Assembly: GCF_032463525.1 (NCBI RefSeq) | Contig: NZ_CP135971.1 | Coordinates: forward strand, 4,526,001 to 4,590,000 | Length of the DNA: 64,000 nucleotides | Direction of reading: 5' to 3' | From: Pseudomonas sp. DTU_2021_1001937_2_SI_NGA_ILE_001 | GTDB lineage: Bacteria; Pseudomonadota; Gammaproteobacteria; Pseudomonadales; Pseudomonadaceae | In this document: piece after piece, positions 8,571-18,878 of the stretch | How positions within the stretch are numbered: position 1 is the stretch's first letter | Layout of the letters: every line of letters starts with the position of its first letter | Translations under genes and position numbers: made by a program | Notes under the pieces: generated by a model | What the model saw: only the letters and a program-made list of their open reading frames with translations | What the model was told of the DNA's origin: nothing | The model's database searches: none

Positions 8571-9242
8571 TCAGTTTCCTTGATCCAGAAGAAGGTAATC
8601 GCGGCCTTCGACTTGGCCGCGACGTAACGGGTTCCGCGTACAGAAACGTGCCTGTTCGGCGTCCACGAAGCGGTACATCAGGTGTTCGTCGCGCCCGGCA
8701 GGAATGCCCAGGCGCGTGGTCTGCACGATGCGCGGCGGGCGCAGGCCGACATCCTCGACATACAGACGCTGCGGGTCGAAGCGCTGGGCGTCCCACATCG
8801 GCACCTTCAGGCCCAGAGCCCGGCACAGCAGGGTCTGGCCGGCGCAGAGACGCTCGGGCGGGCGCAGCGCGCCGCTGGCATCGGGGTTGTTCAATTGCAT
8901 GCGGGCCAGGGCGTTGGCGTCGCTCTGGGCGTCGACCCAAGGCATGCCGGACTTGATCAGCACCGCATTGCCGGGGCCCTCGGCGCTGAAGTTCAGCGAG
9001 TCGCCGCCGCGTGCGTAATACATGTAGATGTGCCCGCCGTCGAGGAACAGTGCCCGGCGTTTCTCGGTATAACCCAGCGAGGCGTGGCTGCCTTTCTCGG
9101 CCAGGTAGTAGGCTTCGGTCTCGATGATGCGCGCCGCCAGCCACAGATCGCCGACCTTGTGGCGGATGATCTTGCCCAGCAGGTCGCGGGCCAGCACCTG
9201 GGGATCGCGGTTGAAGAAGCTGTCGGGCAAGGCGTTGGGCAT
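8571..9242 (-). CDS. mpg: DNA-3-methyladenine glycosylase, AAG/Mpg type
   Basis: A 223-residue enzyme of the alkyladenine glycosylase family, which removes 3-methyladenine and other damaged purines. It shows LARDLLGKIIRH, the catalytic-Glu segment ARIIETEAYY, GGHIYMYYARGG and the C-terminal IPAGRDEHLMYRFV. Its length is normal for the bacterial family. It is the first gene of a two-gene run with the DedA-PAP2 fusion. Further alkylation-repair genes lie at 36920-38859 and 42663. Confidence 0.9.
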   Translation of the reverse strand: MPNALPDSFFNRDPQVLARDLLGKIIRHKVGDLWLAARIIETEAYYLAEKGSHASLGYTEKRRALFLDGGHIYMYYARGGDSLNFSAEGPGNAVLIKSGMPWVDAQSDANALARMQLNNPDASGALRPPERLCAGQTLLCRALGLKVPMWDAQRFDPQRLYVEDVGLRPPRIVQTTRLGIPAGRDEHLMYRFVDAEQARFCTRNPLRRGQVEGRDYLLLDQGN

Positions 9243-9459
9243 GGGCTGTCGCAGGCAGGGCAGGGATGCCGATCATAACAAGTGCGTGGCTGTCGTCATC
9301 CTGACAGCGGTGACGCTTTGTTGTTTCTGAAAATGACAACCGGTGTTACAGAATGCATCCGAGGTGCGATGCAGAGCCTCGCCGCAAGCGGTTGATGAAG
9401 TTTTTGCAAGGAACGCAACCATCCGCCTGTCTGCGCTGTCGTTCAGGCGGCCCGACAGC

Positions 9460-9465
9460 TATAAT
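9460..9465 (+). promoter_or_regulatory. -10 box upstream of proA
   Basis: A perfect TATAAT lies 36 nt before the proA ATG in the divergent mpg-proA gap. The hexamer at the ideal -35 distance (TGTCGT) is a poor match, so the promoter may be weak or activator-dependent. Confidence 0.5.
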
Positions 9466-9500
9466 CGACCGCTTTCCTCGCTGCCAAGACCTCTGAGACC

Positions 9501-10772
9501 ATGACTGAGTCCGTTCTTGACTACATGTCCCGCCTGGGACGCGCCGCCCGTGAGGCCTCGCGCGTGATCGGCCGGGCCAGCACCGCGCAGAAGAACCGCG
9601 CCCTGCTGGCCACTGCCGCCGCACTGGATGAGGCCCGCGCCGAACTGTCCGCCGCCAACGAGCAGGACCTGGCCAATGGCCGGGCGAACGGCCTTGAGCC
9701 GGCCATGCTCGACCGCCTGGCCCTGACCCCGGCACGCATCGACAGCATGATCGTCGGCCTGCGCCAGGTGGCCAGCCTCCCGGACCCGGTAGGTGCGATC
9801 CGCGACATGAGTTATCGGCCCTCGGGTATTCAGGTCGGCAAGATGCGCGTGCCGCTGGGCGTGGTCGGCATCATCTATGAGTCGCGTCCCAACGTGACCA
9901 TCGACGCCGCGAGCCTGTGCCTGAAGTCGGGCAACGCGACCATTCTGCGTGGCGGCTCCGAGGCCATCCACTCCAACCGTGCGGTGGCCGCCTGCATCGC
10001 CAAGGGGCTTGAGGCCGCCGGCCTGCCGGCAGGCGTGGTGCAGGTGGTGGAAACCACCGACCGTGCCGCGGTGGGCGCGCTGATCACCATGCCCGAGTAC
10101 GTCGACGTCATCGTTCCACGGGGCGGCAAGAGCCTGATCGAGCGCATCAGCCGCGACGCGCGGGTGCCGGTCATCAAGCATCTGGACGGCATCTGCCATA
10201 TCTATGTCAGCGCCCATGCCGACCTGGCCAAGGCGCAGAAGATCGCTTTCAACGCCAAGACCTACCGTTACGGCATCTGCGGGGCCATGGAAACCCTGCT
10301 GGTCGACCAGGCGGTGGCGGCCGAATTCCTGCCGCCGATGGCCGCGCAACTGCGCGAGAAGGGCGTCGAACTGCGTGGCTGCGAACGCACCCGTGCTCTG
10401 ATCGAAGCGGTGCCGGCCACCGAGGAAGACTGGCACACCGAGTACCTGGCGCCGATCCTGTCGATTCGTGTGGTGGCCAGCCTCGACGACGCCATCGAGC
10501 ACATCAACCACTACGGCTCGCATCATAGCGACGGTATCGTCAGTGACCATCAGGGGCAGATCCGCCGCTTCATGGCCGAGGTCGACTCCAGTTCGGTGAT
10601 GGTCAACGCGCCGACCTGCTTTGCCGATGGTTTCGAGTACGGCCTGGGTGCCGAGATCGGCATTTCCACCGACAAGCTGCACGCTCGCGGCCCGGTCGGC
10701 CTGGAAGGCCTGACCTGCGAGAAGTACCTAGTGATCGGTGACGGCCAGCTGCGTGGACAGGAGCCGGCCTGA
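9501..10772 (+). CDS. proA: Gamma-glutamyl phosphate reductase
   Basis: A 423-residue NADPH-dependent enzyme of proline synthesis that converts gamma-glutamyl phosphate to glutamate-5-semialdehyde. The aldehyde-dehydrogenase-type fold shows [31 protein letters not shown] and the active-site Cys segment [15 protein letters not shown]. Length is normal. It heads the long plus-strand run that continues to lipA; nadD starts at or a little beyond its stop. proB is not in the window. Confidence 0.96.
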   Translation: MTESVLDYMSRLGRAAREASRVIGRASTAQKNRALLATAAALDEARAELSAANEQDLANGRANGLEPAMLDRLALTPARIDSMIVGLRQVASLPDPVGAIRDMSYRPSGIQVGKMRVPLGVVGIIYESRPNVTIDAASLCLKSGNATILRGGSEAIHSNRAVAACIAKGLEAAGLPAGVVQVVETTDRAAVGALITMPEYVDVIVPRGGKSLIERISRDARVPVIKHLDGICHIYVSAHADLAKAQKIAFNAKTYRYGICGAMETLLVDQAVAAEFLPPMAAQLREKGVELRGCERTRALIEAVPATEEDWHTEYLAPILSIRVVASLDDAIEHINHYGSHHSDGIVSDHQGQIRRFMAEVDSSSVMVNAPTCFADGFEYGLGAEIGISTDKLHARGPVGLEGLTCEKYLVIGDGQLRGQEPA

Positions 10773-10773
10773 G

Positions 10774-11505
10774 TTGACTGAGCCTGCGCTCGCCTTGCCC
10801 CGGCGTATCGGCCTGCTGGGCGGCACGTTCGACCCTGTGCACATCGGGCACTTGCGTGGCGCGCTGGAAGTGGCGGAGCTGCTTGCGCTCGATGAACTGC
10901 GCCTGGTCCCCAGTGCCCGGCCGCCGCACCGCGAGCGCCCCAGTGTCTCGGCGCAGGACCGCCTGGCCATGGTGCGCTGCGCGGTCGCGGGCGTCGCGCC
11001 GCTGACGGTGGATGACCTGGAGCTGCGCCGCGACCGGCCCTCGTACACCATCGACACCCTGGAGTCGATGCGCAGCGACATGGATCCGCGCTCGCCGTTG
11101 TTCCTGCTGCTGGGCTGGGATGCCTTCTGCAGCCTGCCGGCCTGGCACCGCTGGGAGGCGCTGCTGGAGCACTGCCACATCGTGGTGCTGCAGCGCCCCG
11201 ACGCCGATGTCGAGCCGCCCGAGGCGCTGCGCGATCTGGTCGCGGCGCGCACGGTCAGCGACCCCAAGGCCCTGGACGGGCCGGGTGGGCAGATCACGTT
11301 TGTCTGGCAGACGCCGTTGTCGGTGTCGGCCACCCAGATCCGCCAGTCATTGGCCACGGGGCGCTCGGTGCGCTTTCTGGTTCCTGACGCGGTTCTGGCC
11401 TATATCGAAGCACACGGGCTGTACCGTGCGCCGAATACCGCAGGAACGCCTGGGACCGCTTCGCACGGCAAGCCCCCGAGTGCTTCCACCTTGAAGAGTG
11501 AATGA
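10774..11505 (+). CDS. nadD: Nicotinate-nucleotide adenylyltransferase
   Basis: Transfers AMP to nicotinate mononucleotide in NAD synthesis. The nucleotidyltransferase motif [18 protein letters not shown] lies near the N-terminus, with [19 protein letters not shown] and the late [11 protein letters not shown] segment. The start is uncertain: TTG 10774, just after the proA stop, gives 243 residues, while TTG 10795 is in frame and closer to the family's usual N-terminus. The C-terminal ~20 residues (Pro/Thr/Ser-rich) are a poorly conserved tail. It is followed 6 nt later by rsfS, a common pairing. Confidence 0.93.
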   Translation: MTEPALALPRRIGLLGGTFDPVHIGHLRGALEVAELLALDELRLVPSARPPHRERPSVSAQDRLAMVRCAVAGVAPLTVDDLELRRDRPSYTIDTLESMRSDMDPRSPLFLLLGWDAFCSLPAWHRWEALLEHCHIVVLQRPDADVEPPEALRDLVAARTVSDPKALDGPGGQITFVWQTPLSVSATQIRQSLATGRSVRFLVPDAVLAYIEAHGLYRAPNTAGTPGTASHGKPPSASTLKSE

Positions 11506-11511
11506 GTTTTT

Positions 11512-11898
11512 ATGAGCAAGCAGAAACTGAACAGTGAAGAAGTCGTCCAGCTGGCCATCAGCGCCCTGGAAGACGTCAAGGGTACCGACATCCTCAAGAT
11601 CGACGTCCGTGAAAAGACCAGCATCGCCGACTACATGCTGATCTGCACCGGTAGCTCCAACCGCCAGCTCAACGCACTGGCCGAGAACGTTCGCGAGAAG
11701 GTCAAGGCCGCCGGCCTGCAGCCGCTGAGCGAAGAAGGCAAAGGCGACAGCGACTGGGTGCTGCTGGACCTGGGTGATGTCGTGGTCCACGTGATGACCG
11801 CCGCTGCGCGCCAGTTCTACGACCTGGAGCGCCTCTGGCAGGGCGCCGAGCAGAGCCGTGCCGCCAGCGCCGCGCACCACACGCCAGGCAACGAATAA
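11512..11898 (+). CDS. rsfS: Ribosomal silencing factor
   Basis: A 128-residue Iojap/DUF143 protein that binds L14 on the 50S subunit and blocks subunit joining in starved or stationary cells. Visible hallmarks are [35 protein letters not shown], and [16 protein letters not shown]. Its place between nadD and rlmH is the standard one. The RBS is unclear, but the ATG is the only start that keeps the conserved N-terminus. Confidence 0.95.
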   Translation: MSKQKLNSEEVVQLAISALEDVKGTDILKIDVREKTSIADYMLICTGSSNRQLNALAENVREKVKAAGLQPLSEEGKGDSDWVLLDLGDVVVHVMTAAARQFYDLERLWQGAEQSRAASAAHHTPGNE

Positions 11899-11907
11899 GG
11901 CGCTGTC

Positions 11908-12375
11908 GTGCGGATACGCCTGATTGCCGTAGGCTCGCGCATGCCCAAGTGGGTGGAAGAAGGCTGGCATGAGTATGCCAAGCGTCTGCCATCCGAACTG
12001 GCGCTGGAACTGGTGGAAATCCCGCTCAACACCCGTGGCAAGAACGCCGACGTGGCGCGCCTGATCCGTCAGGAAGGCGAAGCCATGCTGGCCAAGGTGC
12101 AGCCGGGCGAGCGTGTGGTCACGCTGGAAGTGCAGGGCAAGCCCTGGAGCACCGAGCAGCTGGCCGCTGAGCTGGACCGCTGGCGGCTGGATGCGCGCAC
12201 CGTCAACCTCATGGTCGGCGGCCCGGAAGGGCTGGCGCCGGAGGTCTGCGCGCGCAGCGAGCAGCGCTGGTCGCTGTCGCCGCTGACCCTGCCGCACCCG
12301 TTGGTCCGTATCCTCATCGGCGAACAGATCTACCGCGCCTGGACAGTCCTGTCCGGTCACCCTTACCACAAGTAG
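11908..12375 (+). CDS. rlmH: 23S rRNA (pseudouridine1915-N3) methyltransferase
   Basis: A 155-residue SPOUT methyltransferase that modifies pseudouridine 1915 in helix 69 of 23S rRNA. It has the knotted-fold segments [14 protein letters not shown] and [24 protein letters not shown] (the latter seen in pieces), ending in the typical GHPYHK. It starts with GTG at 11908, 9 nt after rsfS. Both genes act on the large ribosomal subunit. Confidence 0.95.
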   Translation: MRIRLIAVGSRMPKWVEEGWHEYAKRLPSELALELVEIPLNTRGKNADVARLIRQEGEAMLAKVQPGERVVTLEVQGKPWSTEQLAAELDRWRLDARTVNLMVGGPEGLAPEVCARSEQRWSLSPLTLPHPLVRILIGEQIYRAWTVLSGHPYHK

Positions 12376-12385
12376 TCCACCTCGA

Positions 12386-14305
12386 ATGTCTCAGCCGATC
12401 CGCCTCAAAGATCACGAGAAAGACGCACGCCTGGTTCGCAGCCGTGTCGTGGTCGGTGCCGTGGCGGTCCTGCTGCTGGTGTGCGTGCTGATCGCCCGGC
12501 TGTACTACCTGCAGGTCATCCAGTACGACTACCACTCGACCCTGTCGGAGAACAACCGCGTCCACGTGCAGCCGATCCCGCCGAGCCGGGGGCTGATCTA
12601 CGACCGCAACGGCGTGGTCATCGCCGACAACCGCCCCAGCTTCAGCCTCAGCATGACCCGCGAGCGGGCCGGCGACTGGGCCAAGGTGCTCGACACCATT
12701 GTCGATATCTTGCAACTGACCCCCGATGACCGGCTGATCTTCGAAAAGCGCATGAAGCAGGGGCGTCGGCCGTTCGAGCCGGTGCCGATTCTTTTCGAGC
12801 TGACCGAAGAGCAGATCGCCCTGATCGCCGTGAACCAGTTCCGCCTGCCTGGCGTGGAAGTGGTCGCGCAATTGGTGCGGCATTACCCGCAAGGGCCGCA
12901 TTTCGCCCATTCGGTGGGCTATGTGGGGCGGATCAACGAGAAAGAACTCAAGAGCCTCGACCCGATCAACTACAGCGGCACCCACCACATGGGCAAGACC
13001 GGCATCGAGCGCTTCTACGAGGACGACCTGCATGGCCAGGTGGGTTACGAAGAGGTCGAGACCAACGCCCGCGGCCGGGTATTGCGGGTGCTCAAGCGCA
13101 CCGACCCGATTCCCGGCAAGGACATCGTGCTGAGCCTCGACATCCAGCTGCAGGAAGCCGCCGAGGCGGCGCTGGGCGGGCGGCGTGGCGCGGTGGTGGC
13201 GCTGAACCCGAATACCGGCGAGGTGCTGGCGATGGTCAGCGCACCGAGTTTCGACCCCAACCTGTTCGTCACCGGCATCAGCTTCAAGGCCTATGCCGAG
13301 CTGCGCGACTCCATCGACCGGCCGCTGTTCAACCGTATCCTGCGCGGCCTGTACCCGCCGGGTTCGACCATCAAGCCGGCGGTGGCCATTGCCGGCCTGG
13401 ACGGTGGCGCGATCACCCCGACGTCGCGGGTATTCGACCCCGGTTTCTACCAATTGCCCAATTACGATCACAAGTACCGTAACTGGAACCGCACCGGCGA
13501 CGGCTGGGTCGACCTGGACACCGCGATCATGCGCTCCAACGACACCTACTTCTACGACCTGGCGCACAAGCTGGGCATCGACAAGCTGTCGATGTACATG
13601 AACAAGTTCGGTATCGGCCAGAAGGTCTCGCTGGACATGTTCGAGGAGTCGCCGGGGCTGATGCCGTCCCGCGAGTGGAAACGCACCACCCGGCGCCAGG
13701 CCTGGTTCCCTGGCGAAACGCTGATTCTCGGTATCGGCCAGGGCTACATGCAGGCCACGCCGCTGCAACTGGCCCAGGCCACCGCGCTGGTGGCCAACAA
13801 GGGCAAGTGGATCCGTCCGCACCTGGCCAAGACCATCGAAGGCCAGCCGCCGGTGGATCCCAATCCGATGCCGGACATCGTCCTGCGCGATCCCAACAAC
13901 TGGGCGCGGGTCAACCATGGCATGCAGGAAGTGATGCACGGCGCCCGGGGTACCGCCCGCAAGGCGTCCATCGGCGCGCAGTACCGGATTGCCGGCAAGA
14001 GCGGTACCGCGCAGGTGGTGGCGATCAAGCAGGGCGAGAAGTACGACCGCAGCAAGGTCCAGGAGCGCCACCGTGACCACGCCCTGTTCGTCGGCTTCGC
14101 GCCGGCCGACAATCCGCAGATCGTCGTGGCGGTGATGGTCGAGAACGGCGAGTCCGGTTCCGGTGTCGCCGCGCCGGTGGTGCGCCAGGTGATGGACGCC
14201 TGGTTGCTCGACGCCAGCGGCCACCTCAAGCCCGAATACGCCAGTTCGTACAACCCAGAGCGCGGTAGCGCGCCTGCCGTGGAGTCCACCGCCCGTGAAG
14301 AGTAA
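12386..14305 (+). CDS. mrdA: Penicillin-binding protein 2
   Basis: A 639-residue class B PBP, the elongasome transpeptidase. A single N-terminal helix (residues ~20-40) anchors it in the inner membrane; a pedestal domain begins near SRGLIYDRNGVVIADN. The transpeptidase domain has Ser327 in the SxxK motif (PPGSTIKPAVAIAG), an SND motif (MRSNDTYFYDLA) and KSGTAQ. Length is normal. It overlaps the rodA start by 11 nt, as expected for partners in rod-shape wall synthesis. Confidence 0.96.
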   Translation: MSQPIRLKDHEKDARLVRSRVVVGAVAVLLLVCVLIARLYYLQVIQYDYHSTLSENNRVHVQPIPPSRGLIYDRNGVVIADNRPSFSLSMTRERAGDWAKVLDTIVDILQLTPDDRLIFEKRMKQGRRPFEPVPILFELTEEQIALIAVNQFRLPGVEVVAQLVRHYPQGPHFAHSVGYVGRINEKELKSLDPINYSGTHHMGKTGIERFYEDDLHGQVGYEEVETNARGRVLRVLKRTDPIPGKDIVLSLDIQLQEAAEAALGGRRGAVVALNPNTGEVLAMVSAPSFDPNLFVTGISFKAYAELRDSIDRPLFNRILRGLYPPGSTIKPAVAIAGLDGGAITPTSRVFDPGFYQLPNYDHKYRNWNRTGDGWVDLDTAIMRSNDTYFYDLAHKLGIDKLSMYMNKFGIGQKVSLDMFEESPGLMPSREWKRTTRRQAWFPGETLILGIGQGYMQATPLQLAQATALVANKGKWIRPHLAKTIEGQPPVDPNPMPDIVLRDPNNWARVNHGMQEVMHGARGTARKASIGAQYRIAGKSGTAQVVAIKQGEKYDRSKVQERHRDHALFVGFAPADNPQIVVAVMVENGESGSGVAAPVVRQVMDAWLLDASGHLKPEYASSYNPERGSAPAVESTAREE

Positions 14306-15440
14306 TTTCGACCGGGTGCTGTCCAGCGAAGACGTGATGCGCCGCCGCGCCACGCTGCTGCAGCGCATGCATATCGATGGCCCCCTGCTGGTACTGCTGC
14401 TGGTGCTCGCCGCCGGCAGCCTGTTCGTGCTGTATTCGGCCAGTGGCAAGGACTGGGACCTGCTGCTCAAGCAGGCCAGTTCGTTCGGCCTCGGCATCGT
14501 GGCGATGATCGTCATCGCCCAGTTCGAGCCGCGCTTCATGGCGCGCTGGGTGCCGGTGGGCTATGTGATCGGCGTTGCCCTGCTGGTGGTGGTGGACGTC
14601 ATGGGCCACAACGCCATGGGCGCGACGCGCTGGATCAACATCCCCGGGGTGATTCGCTTCCAGCCGGCGGAATTCCTCAAGATCCTCATGCCGGCCACCA
14701 TCGCCTGGTACCTGTCCAAGCGCACGCTACCGCCCCAGCTCAAGCACGTGGCGATCAGCCTCGGCCTGATCGGCATTCCCTTCGTGCTCATCGTGCGCCA
14801 GCCGGACCTTGGCACCTCCTTGCTGATCCTCGCCTCGGGCGCTTTCGTGCTGTTCATGGCCGGCCTGCGCTGGCGCTGGATCCTCAGCGTGGTGGTGGCG
14901 GTGGTGCCGGCCTCGGTGCTGATGTGGTTCTTTTTCATGCACGACTACCAGAAACAGCGCGTACTGACCTTCCTCGACCCGGAAAGCGACCCGCTGGGTA
15001 CTGGTTGGAACATCATCCAGTCCAAGGCGGCGATCGGCTCCGGCGGGGTGTTCGGCAAGGGCTGGCTGCTCGGCACCCAGTCGCACCTGGACTTCCTGCC
15101 GGAAAGCCATACCGACTTCATCATCGCGGTGCTGGGCGAAGAGTTCGGCCTAGTCGGCATCTGCGCGCTGCTGATCATCTACCTGCTGCTGATCGGTCGC
15201 GGGCTGGTCATCACCGCCCAGGCCCAGACACTGTTCGGCAAATTGCTGGCGGGTGCGCTGACCATGACCTTCTTCGTTTACGTCTTCGTCAACATCGGTA
15301 TGGTCAGTGGCCTGCTGCCGGTGGTAGGGGTTCCGTTGCCCTTCATTAGCTACGGAGGAACTTCGCTGGTGACCCTGCTGTCAGCGTTTGGCATTTTGAT
15401 GTCGATTCACACCCATCGGAAATGGATCGCACAGGCTTGA
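14295..15440 (+). CDS. rodA: Rod-shape SEDS glycosyltransferase RodA
   Basis: A 381-residue SEDS protein with about ten helices, the peptidoglycan polymerase partner of PBP2. Family motifs include ARWINIPGVIRFQPAEFLKI (in pieces), VRQPDLGTSLLI, ESHTDFIIAVLGEEFGL and the C-terminal PLPFISYGGTSLV. It probably starts with GTG 14295 inside the end of mrdA, which keeps the NFDRVLSSEDVMRRR cytoplasmic tail; ATG 14337 is the alternative. The overlap suggests translational coupling. Confidence 0.95.
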   Translation: MKSNFDRVLSSEDVMRRRATLLQRMHIDGPLLVLLLVLAAGSLFVLYSASGKDWDLLLKQASSFGLGIVAMIVIAQFEPRFMARWVPVGYVIGVALLVVVDVMGHNAMGATRWINIPGVIRFQPAEFLKILMPATIAWYLSKRTLPPQLKHVAISLGLIGIPFVLIVRQPDLGTSLLILASGAFVLFMAGLRWRWILSVVVAVVPASVLMWFFFMHDYQKQRVLTFLDPESDPLGTGWNIIQSKAAIGSGGVFGKGWLLGTQSHLDFLPESHTDFIIAVLGEEFGLVGICALLIIYLLLIGRGLVITAQAQTLFGKLLAGALTMTFFVYVFVNIGMVSGLLPVVGVPLPFISYGGTSLVTLLSAFGILMSIHTHRKWIAQA

Positions 15441-15457
15441 TTAAGGTGAACAATTCA

Positions 15458-16465
15458 ATGCAAGCAGCCTTCAACCTGGCCCGCTGCGTACCGCTGGTCG
15501 GCCTGATGGGACTCCTCAGTTCGCTGCAGGATGCCGAGGCCGGCTCCTACGATGGCTCGCCCCAGGTGGCCGAGTTCGTCGGCGAGATGACCCGCGACTA
15601 TGGCTTTGCCGGCGAACAGCTGATGGGGGTGTTCCGCGAGGTGGAGCGCAAGCAGGCCATCCTCGACGCCATCTCGCGGCCGGCCGAACGCGTCAAGCCG
15701 TGGAAGGAATATCGCCCGATGTTCATCACCGACGCGCGCATCGCCCGCGGGGTGGACTTCTGGCGCCAGCACGAGGCTGCCCTGGCCCGCGCCGAGCGCG
15801 AATATGGCGTGCCGGCGCAGATCATCGTGGCCATCATCGGCGTAGAGACCTTTTTCGGCCGCAACACCGGCAACTACCGGGTCATTGACGCGCTGTCCAC
15901 CCTGGGCTTCGACTACCCGCCACGTGCCGACTTCTTCCGCAAGGAGCTGCGCGAGTACCTGCTGCTGGCCCGTGAACAGCAGGTCGACCCGCTGACCATC
16001 AAGGGCTCGTACGCCGGTGCCATGGGCCTGCCGCAATTCATGCCGAGCAGCTTCCGTGCGTATGCCGTGGATTTCGACGGTGATGGCCACATCAACATCT
16101 GGACCGACCCGGACGATGCCATCGGCAGCGTGGCCAGCTACTTCAAGCGCCACGGCTGGACGGCCGGGCAGCCGGTGGTCAGCCGTGCCAAGGTGTTCGG
16201 CGACCAGGTCGAGCAGGGCCTGAGCCCCGGGCTCGACCCGGTGATGAGCCTGGGGGAGTTGCGAGGCCTGGGCTGGTCAAGTCATGATGCGCTGCGCGAC
16301 GACCTGCCGGTCACCGCGTTTCGCCTGGAAGGTGACAACGGCCCTGAATACTGGATAGGGTTGAACAATTTCTATGCGATCACTCGCTATAACCGGAGTG
16401 TGATGTACGCCATGGCGGTCTATCAGCTGTCCGAATCACTGGTTCAAGCTCGAGGCGTCAAGTAA
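15458..16465 (+). CDS. mltB: Membrane-bound lytic murein transglycosylase B
   Basis: A 335-residue SLT-family enzyme that cleaves the glycan strands of murein with 1,6-anhydro ring formation. Catalytic Glu130 lies in AIIGVETFFGRN; YAGAMGLPQFMPSSF and DGHINIWTDPDDAIGSVASYF are MltB-type. AAGGTG 9 nt upstream favours ATG 15458; the N-terminus (MQAAFNLARCVPLVGL) looks like a signal sequence ending near DAEAG, with no clear lipobox. It follows rodA by 17 nt and meets rlpA with an overlapping stop/start. Confidence 0.93.
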   Translation: MQAAFNLARCVPLVGLMGLLSSLQDAEAGSYDGSPQVAEFVGEMTRDYGFAGEQLMGVFREVERKQAILDAISRPAERVKPWKEYRPMFITDARIARGVDFWRQHEAALARAEREYGVPAQIIVAIIGVETFFGRNTGNYRVIDALSTLGFDYPPRADFFRKELREYLLLAREQQVDPLTIKGSYAGAMGLPQFMPSSFRAYAVDFDGDGHINIWTDPDDAIGSVASYFKRHGWTAGQPVVSRAKVFGDQVEQGLSPGLDPVMSLGELRGLGWSSHDALRDDLPVTAFRLEGDNGPEYWIGLNNFYAITRYNRSVMYAMAVYQLSESLVQARGVK

Positions 16466-17472
16466 TGCGGGCAAGTACCTCTGTAAAACTGCTGCTGTGC
16501 GTCGGAATCGGCGTGATACTGGCCAGCTGCTCGTCGTCCAGCCGTTCGCCCCAGAAGGGCAACAGCCAGGCTGTGCGTTCGATGCCGGGCCTGGACATCA
16601 ACCGTGCCCACAAGGATGGCGCGCCCTGGTGGGACGTGGATATCTCGAAGATTCCCGATGCCACGCCAACCCTGCACACCGGGGCCTTCAAGGCCAACCC
16701 CTACACGGTGCTGGGCAAGACCTATTTCCCGATGAACGACGGTCGGCGCTACGTGGCCACCGGCACCGCCTCGTGGTACGGCACCAAGTTCCATGGCCAG
16801 AACACCGCCAACGGTGAGGTCTACGACCTGTATGGCATGAGCGCTGCGCACAAGACCCTGCCGCTGCCGACCTACGTCAAGGTCACCAACCTCGACAACA
16901 ACCGCAGCGTGGTGCTGCGCGTCAACGACCGCGGGCCGTTCTACTCCGACCGTATCATCGACCTGTCCTACGCTGCCGCGAAGAAACTCGGTTATGCCGA
17001 AACCGGCACCGCGCGGGTCAAGGTCGAGGGCATCGACCCGCAGGAGTGGTGGGCCCAGCGCGGCCGACCGGCGCCGCTGATGCTCAGTGAACCCCAGGCG
17101 ACGCCGCAGCCGGCGGCGCCTGCCATCACCGCTTCGACCGGCAGCATCGAGCAGTACACGCCGCCGCCCCAGCAGCACGCGGCACCCCAGGTGCCCCTGC
17201 AGGCCGAGGCAAAAAAAAACGTTTCCGGATCAGCCGATGGGCTGTTTCTCCAGGTCGGAGCCTTCGCCAACCCGGATGCTGCGGAGCTGCTGCGCTCGAA
17301 GCTGAGCACGATGGTCCGGGCGCCGGTGTTCGTCAGCTCGATCGCGCGCAACCAGCAGACACTCTATCGCGTGAGGATGGGGCCGGTCGCGACGCAGGGT
17401 GAAGCCCAGCAGCTGCAGGACAGCGTGCGCTCCGCCAACCTGGGGCAACCCAGTGTGGTGACAGCCGACTGA
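16465..17472 (+). CDS. rlpA: Septal ring lytic transglycosylase lipoprotein RlpA
   Basis: A 335-residue lipoprotein: lipobox VILASC with Cys22, a double-psi beta-barrel domain (residues ~95-185, ASWYGTKFHGQNTANGE and LRVNDRGPF), a Pro/Ala-rich linker, and a C-terminal SPOR domain (~250-335) that binds denuded glycan at the septum. RlpA of P. aeruginosa cleaves naked glycan strands. The linker codes through nine consecutive A (17211-17219) that contain an A_AAA_AAC heptamer in the slippery phase; no frameshift product with a recognisable domain would result. Confidence 0.94.
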   Translation: MRASTSVKLLLCVGIGVILASCSSSSRSPQKGNSQAVRSMPGLDINRAHKDGAPWWDVDISKIPDATPTLHTGAFKANPYTVLGKTYFPMNDGRRYVATGTASWYGTKFHGQNTANGEVYDLYGMSAAHKTLPLPTYVKVTNLDNNRSVVLRVNDRGPFYSDRIIDLSYAAAKKLGYAETGTARVKVEGIDPQEWWAQRGRPAPLMLSEPQATPQPAAPAITASTGSIEQYTPPPQQHAAPQVPLQAEAKKNVSGSADGLFLQVGAFANPDAAELLRSKLSTMVRAPVFVSSIARNQQTLYRVRMGPVATQGEAQQLQDSVRSANLGQPSVVTAD

Positions 17473-17475
17473 TCG

Positions 17476-17504
17476 CGCCACCCGCTTGCGGGTGGCGGTT
17501 TCTT
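17476..17504 (+). terminator. Hairpin after rlpA
   Basis: CGCCACCCG pairs with CGGGTGGCG around a CTTG loop, followed by GTTTCTTC. It starts 3 nt after the rlpA stop. The T-run is poor, so it may only partly stop transcription before dacA. Confidence 0.6.
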
Positions 17505-17687
17505 CGCACCATCTCCGAACCTGCCGCGCAGAGCAGAAGAGGCGGTGCAGCCGGCAAGGCCTCGATGGCCTTGCCCGCCAGGTACGGCCTGGTATCACGG
17601 AGCCCGGAGGAAGGCGCGACCTTCGAAGGGTTCTTGAGTTTTGCCCGCGAGGGCAGGTTATGCCCATTTAGCAATTTCGAGAGACGG

Positions 17688-18848
17688 ATGAACATCACAA
17701 CCTTTGCAAAACGTTTGTGCCTGCTGGTGCCATTGATGATCGCCCCGGCAGCCTGGGCCGCTGAACAGATGACCCCGGCCGCACCGCAACTGGCCGCCAA
17801 ATCCTACGTGCTGATGGATGCCTCCAGCGGCAACGTTCTGGTTGAGAGCAACGGTGACCAGCGCCTGCCGCCCGCGAGCCTGACCAAGCTGATGACTGCC
17901 TACATCGCGACCCTGGAAATCCGTCGCGGCCAGATCGGCGAGAACGACCCGGTCACCGTCAGTGAAAACGCCTGGCGCACCGGCGGCTCGCGGATGTTCA
18001 TCAAGGTGGGTAGCCAGGTGAGCGTCAGCGACCTGCTGCACGGCATCATCATCCAGTCGGGCAACGACGCCAGTGTCGCCATTTCCGAGCACATCGCCGG
18101 CAGCGAAGACGCGTTCGCCGACATGATGAACAAGACCGTCGGCGACCTGGGCATGACCAATACCCACTTCATGAACCCGACCGGTCTGCCGAACCCCGAT
18201 CACTACTCCTCGGCACACGACATGGCCATCCTGGCGCGAGCCATCATCCACGAAGACCCGGCGCACTACGCGATCTACTCGCAGAAGGAGTTTTTCTGGA
18301 ACGGCATCAAGCAGCCCAACCGCAACCTGCTGCTGTGGCGTGACAAGACCGTCGATGGCCTGAAGACCGGCCACACCGACGAAGCCGGCTATTGCCTGGT
18401 GTCGTCCGCCGTGCGTGATGGCATGCGCCTGATCGCCGTGGTGTTCGGTACCAACAGCGAGCAGGCCCGTGCCGCGGAGACCCAGAAGCTGCTGACCTAC
18501 GGCTTCCGCTTCTTCGAAACCCAGAACTTCTACCAGAAGGGCCAGGAACTGGCTCAGGCGCCGGTGTGGAAAGGCACCGCCCGTCAGGTCAAGGCCGGCC
18601 TGGCCCAGGACCTGAGCCTGACCATGCCCAAAGGTCAGATGAAGAAACTCTCGGCCACCATGACCATGAACCCGCAGCTGATGGCCCCCATCAACAAGGG
18701 TGACGTGATCGGCAAGGTCGAAGTGCGTTCGGAAGACAAAGTGGTACACACCGCCGACCTGATCGCCCTGGAAGGCGTCGAGGAAGGTGGCTTTTTCCGC
18801 CGCGTGTGGGATAGCATTCGCCTGTTCTTCTTCGGCTTGTTCAACTAA
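17688..18848 (+). CDS. dacA: D-alanyl-D-alanine carboxypeptidase (PBP5/6 type)
   Basis: A 386-residue low-molecular-weight PBP that trims the terminal D-Ala of murein pentapeptides. The signal peptide [13 protein letters not shown]...AWA is followed by SxxK ([12 protein letters not shown], Ser64/Lys67), SGNDASVA, and KTG ([14 protein letters not shown]). The C-terminal PBP5 beta domain and an amphipathic anchor ending [10 protein letters not shown] are intact. It is set apart from rlpA by 215 nt with a hairpin, so it may have its own promoter. Confidence 0.96.
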   Translation: MNITTFAKRLCLLVPLMIAPAAWAAEQMTPAAPQLAAKSYVLMDASSGNVLVESNGDQRLPPASLTKLMTAYIATLEIRRGQIGENDPVTVSENAWRTGGSRMFIKVGSQVSVSDLLHGIIIQSGNDASVAISEHIAGSEDAFADMMNKTVGDLGMTNTHFMNPTGLPNPDHYSSAHDMAILARAIIHEDPAHYAIYSQKEFFWNGIKQPNRNLLLWRDKTVDGLKTGHTDEAGYCLVSSAVRDGMRLIAVVFGTNSEQARAAETQKLLTYGFRFFETQNFYQKGQELAQAPVWKGTARQVKAGLAQDLSLTMPKGQMKKLSATMTMNPQLMAPINKGDVIGKVEVRSEDKVVHTADLIALEGVEEGGFFRRVWDSIRLFFFGLFN

Positions 18849-18878
18849 GCCGCTAAGTCATTACCGCCGACCTTCTCG

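Noticed and set aside
12314..14539. 741-codon open frame antisense to mrdA
   Set aside because: His/Gln/Arg-rich shadow of a highly conserved gene; no domain.
17565..17687. N-terminal extension of dacA
   Set aside because: Would put 41 hydrophilic residues before an excellent signal peptide; ATG 17688 is the normal start.
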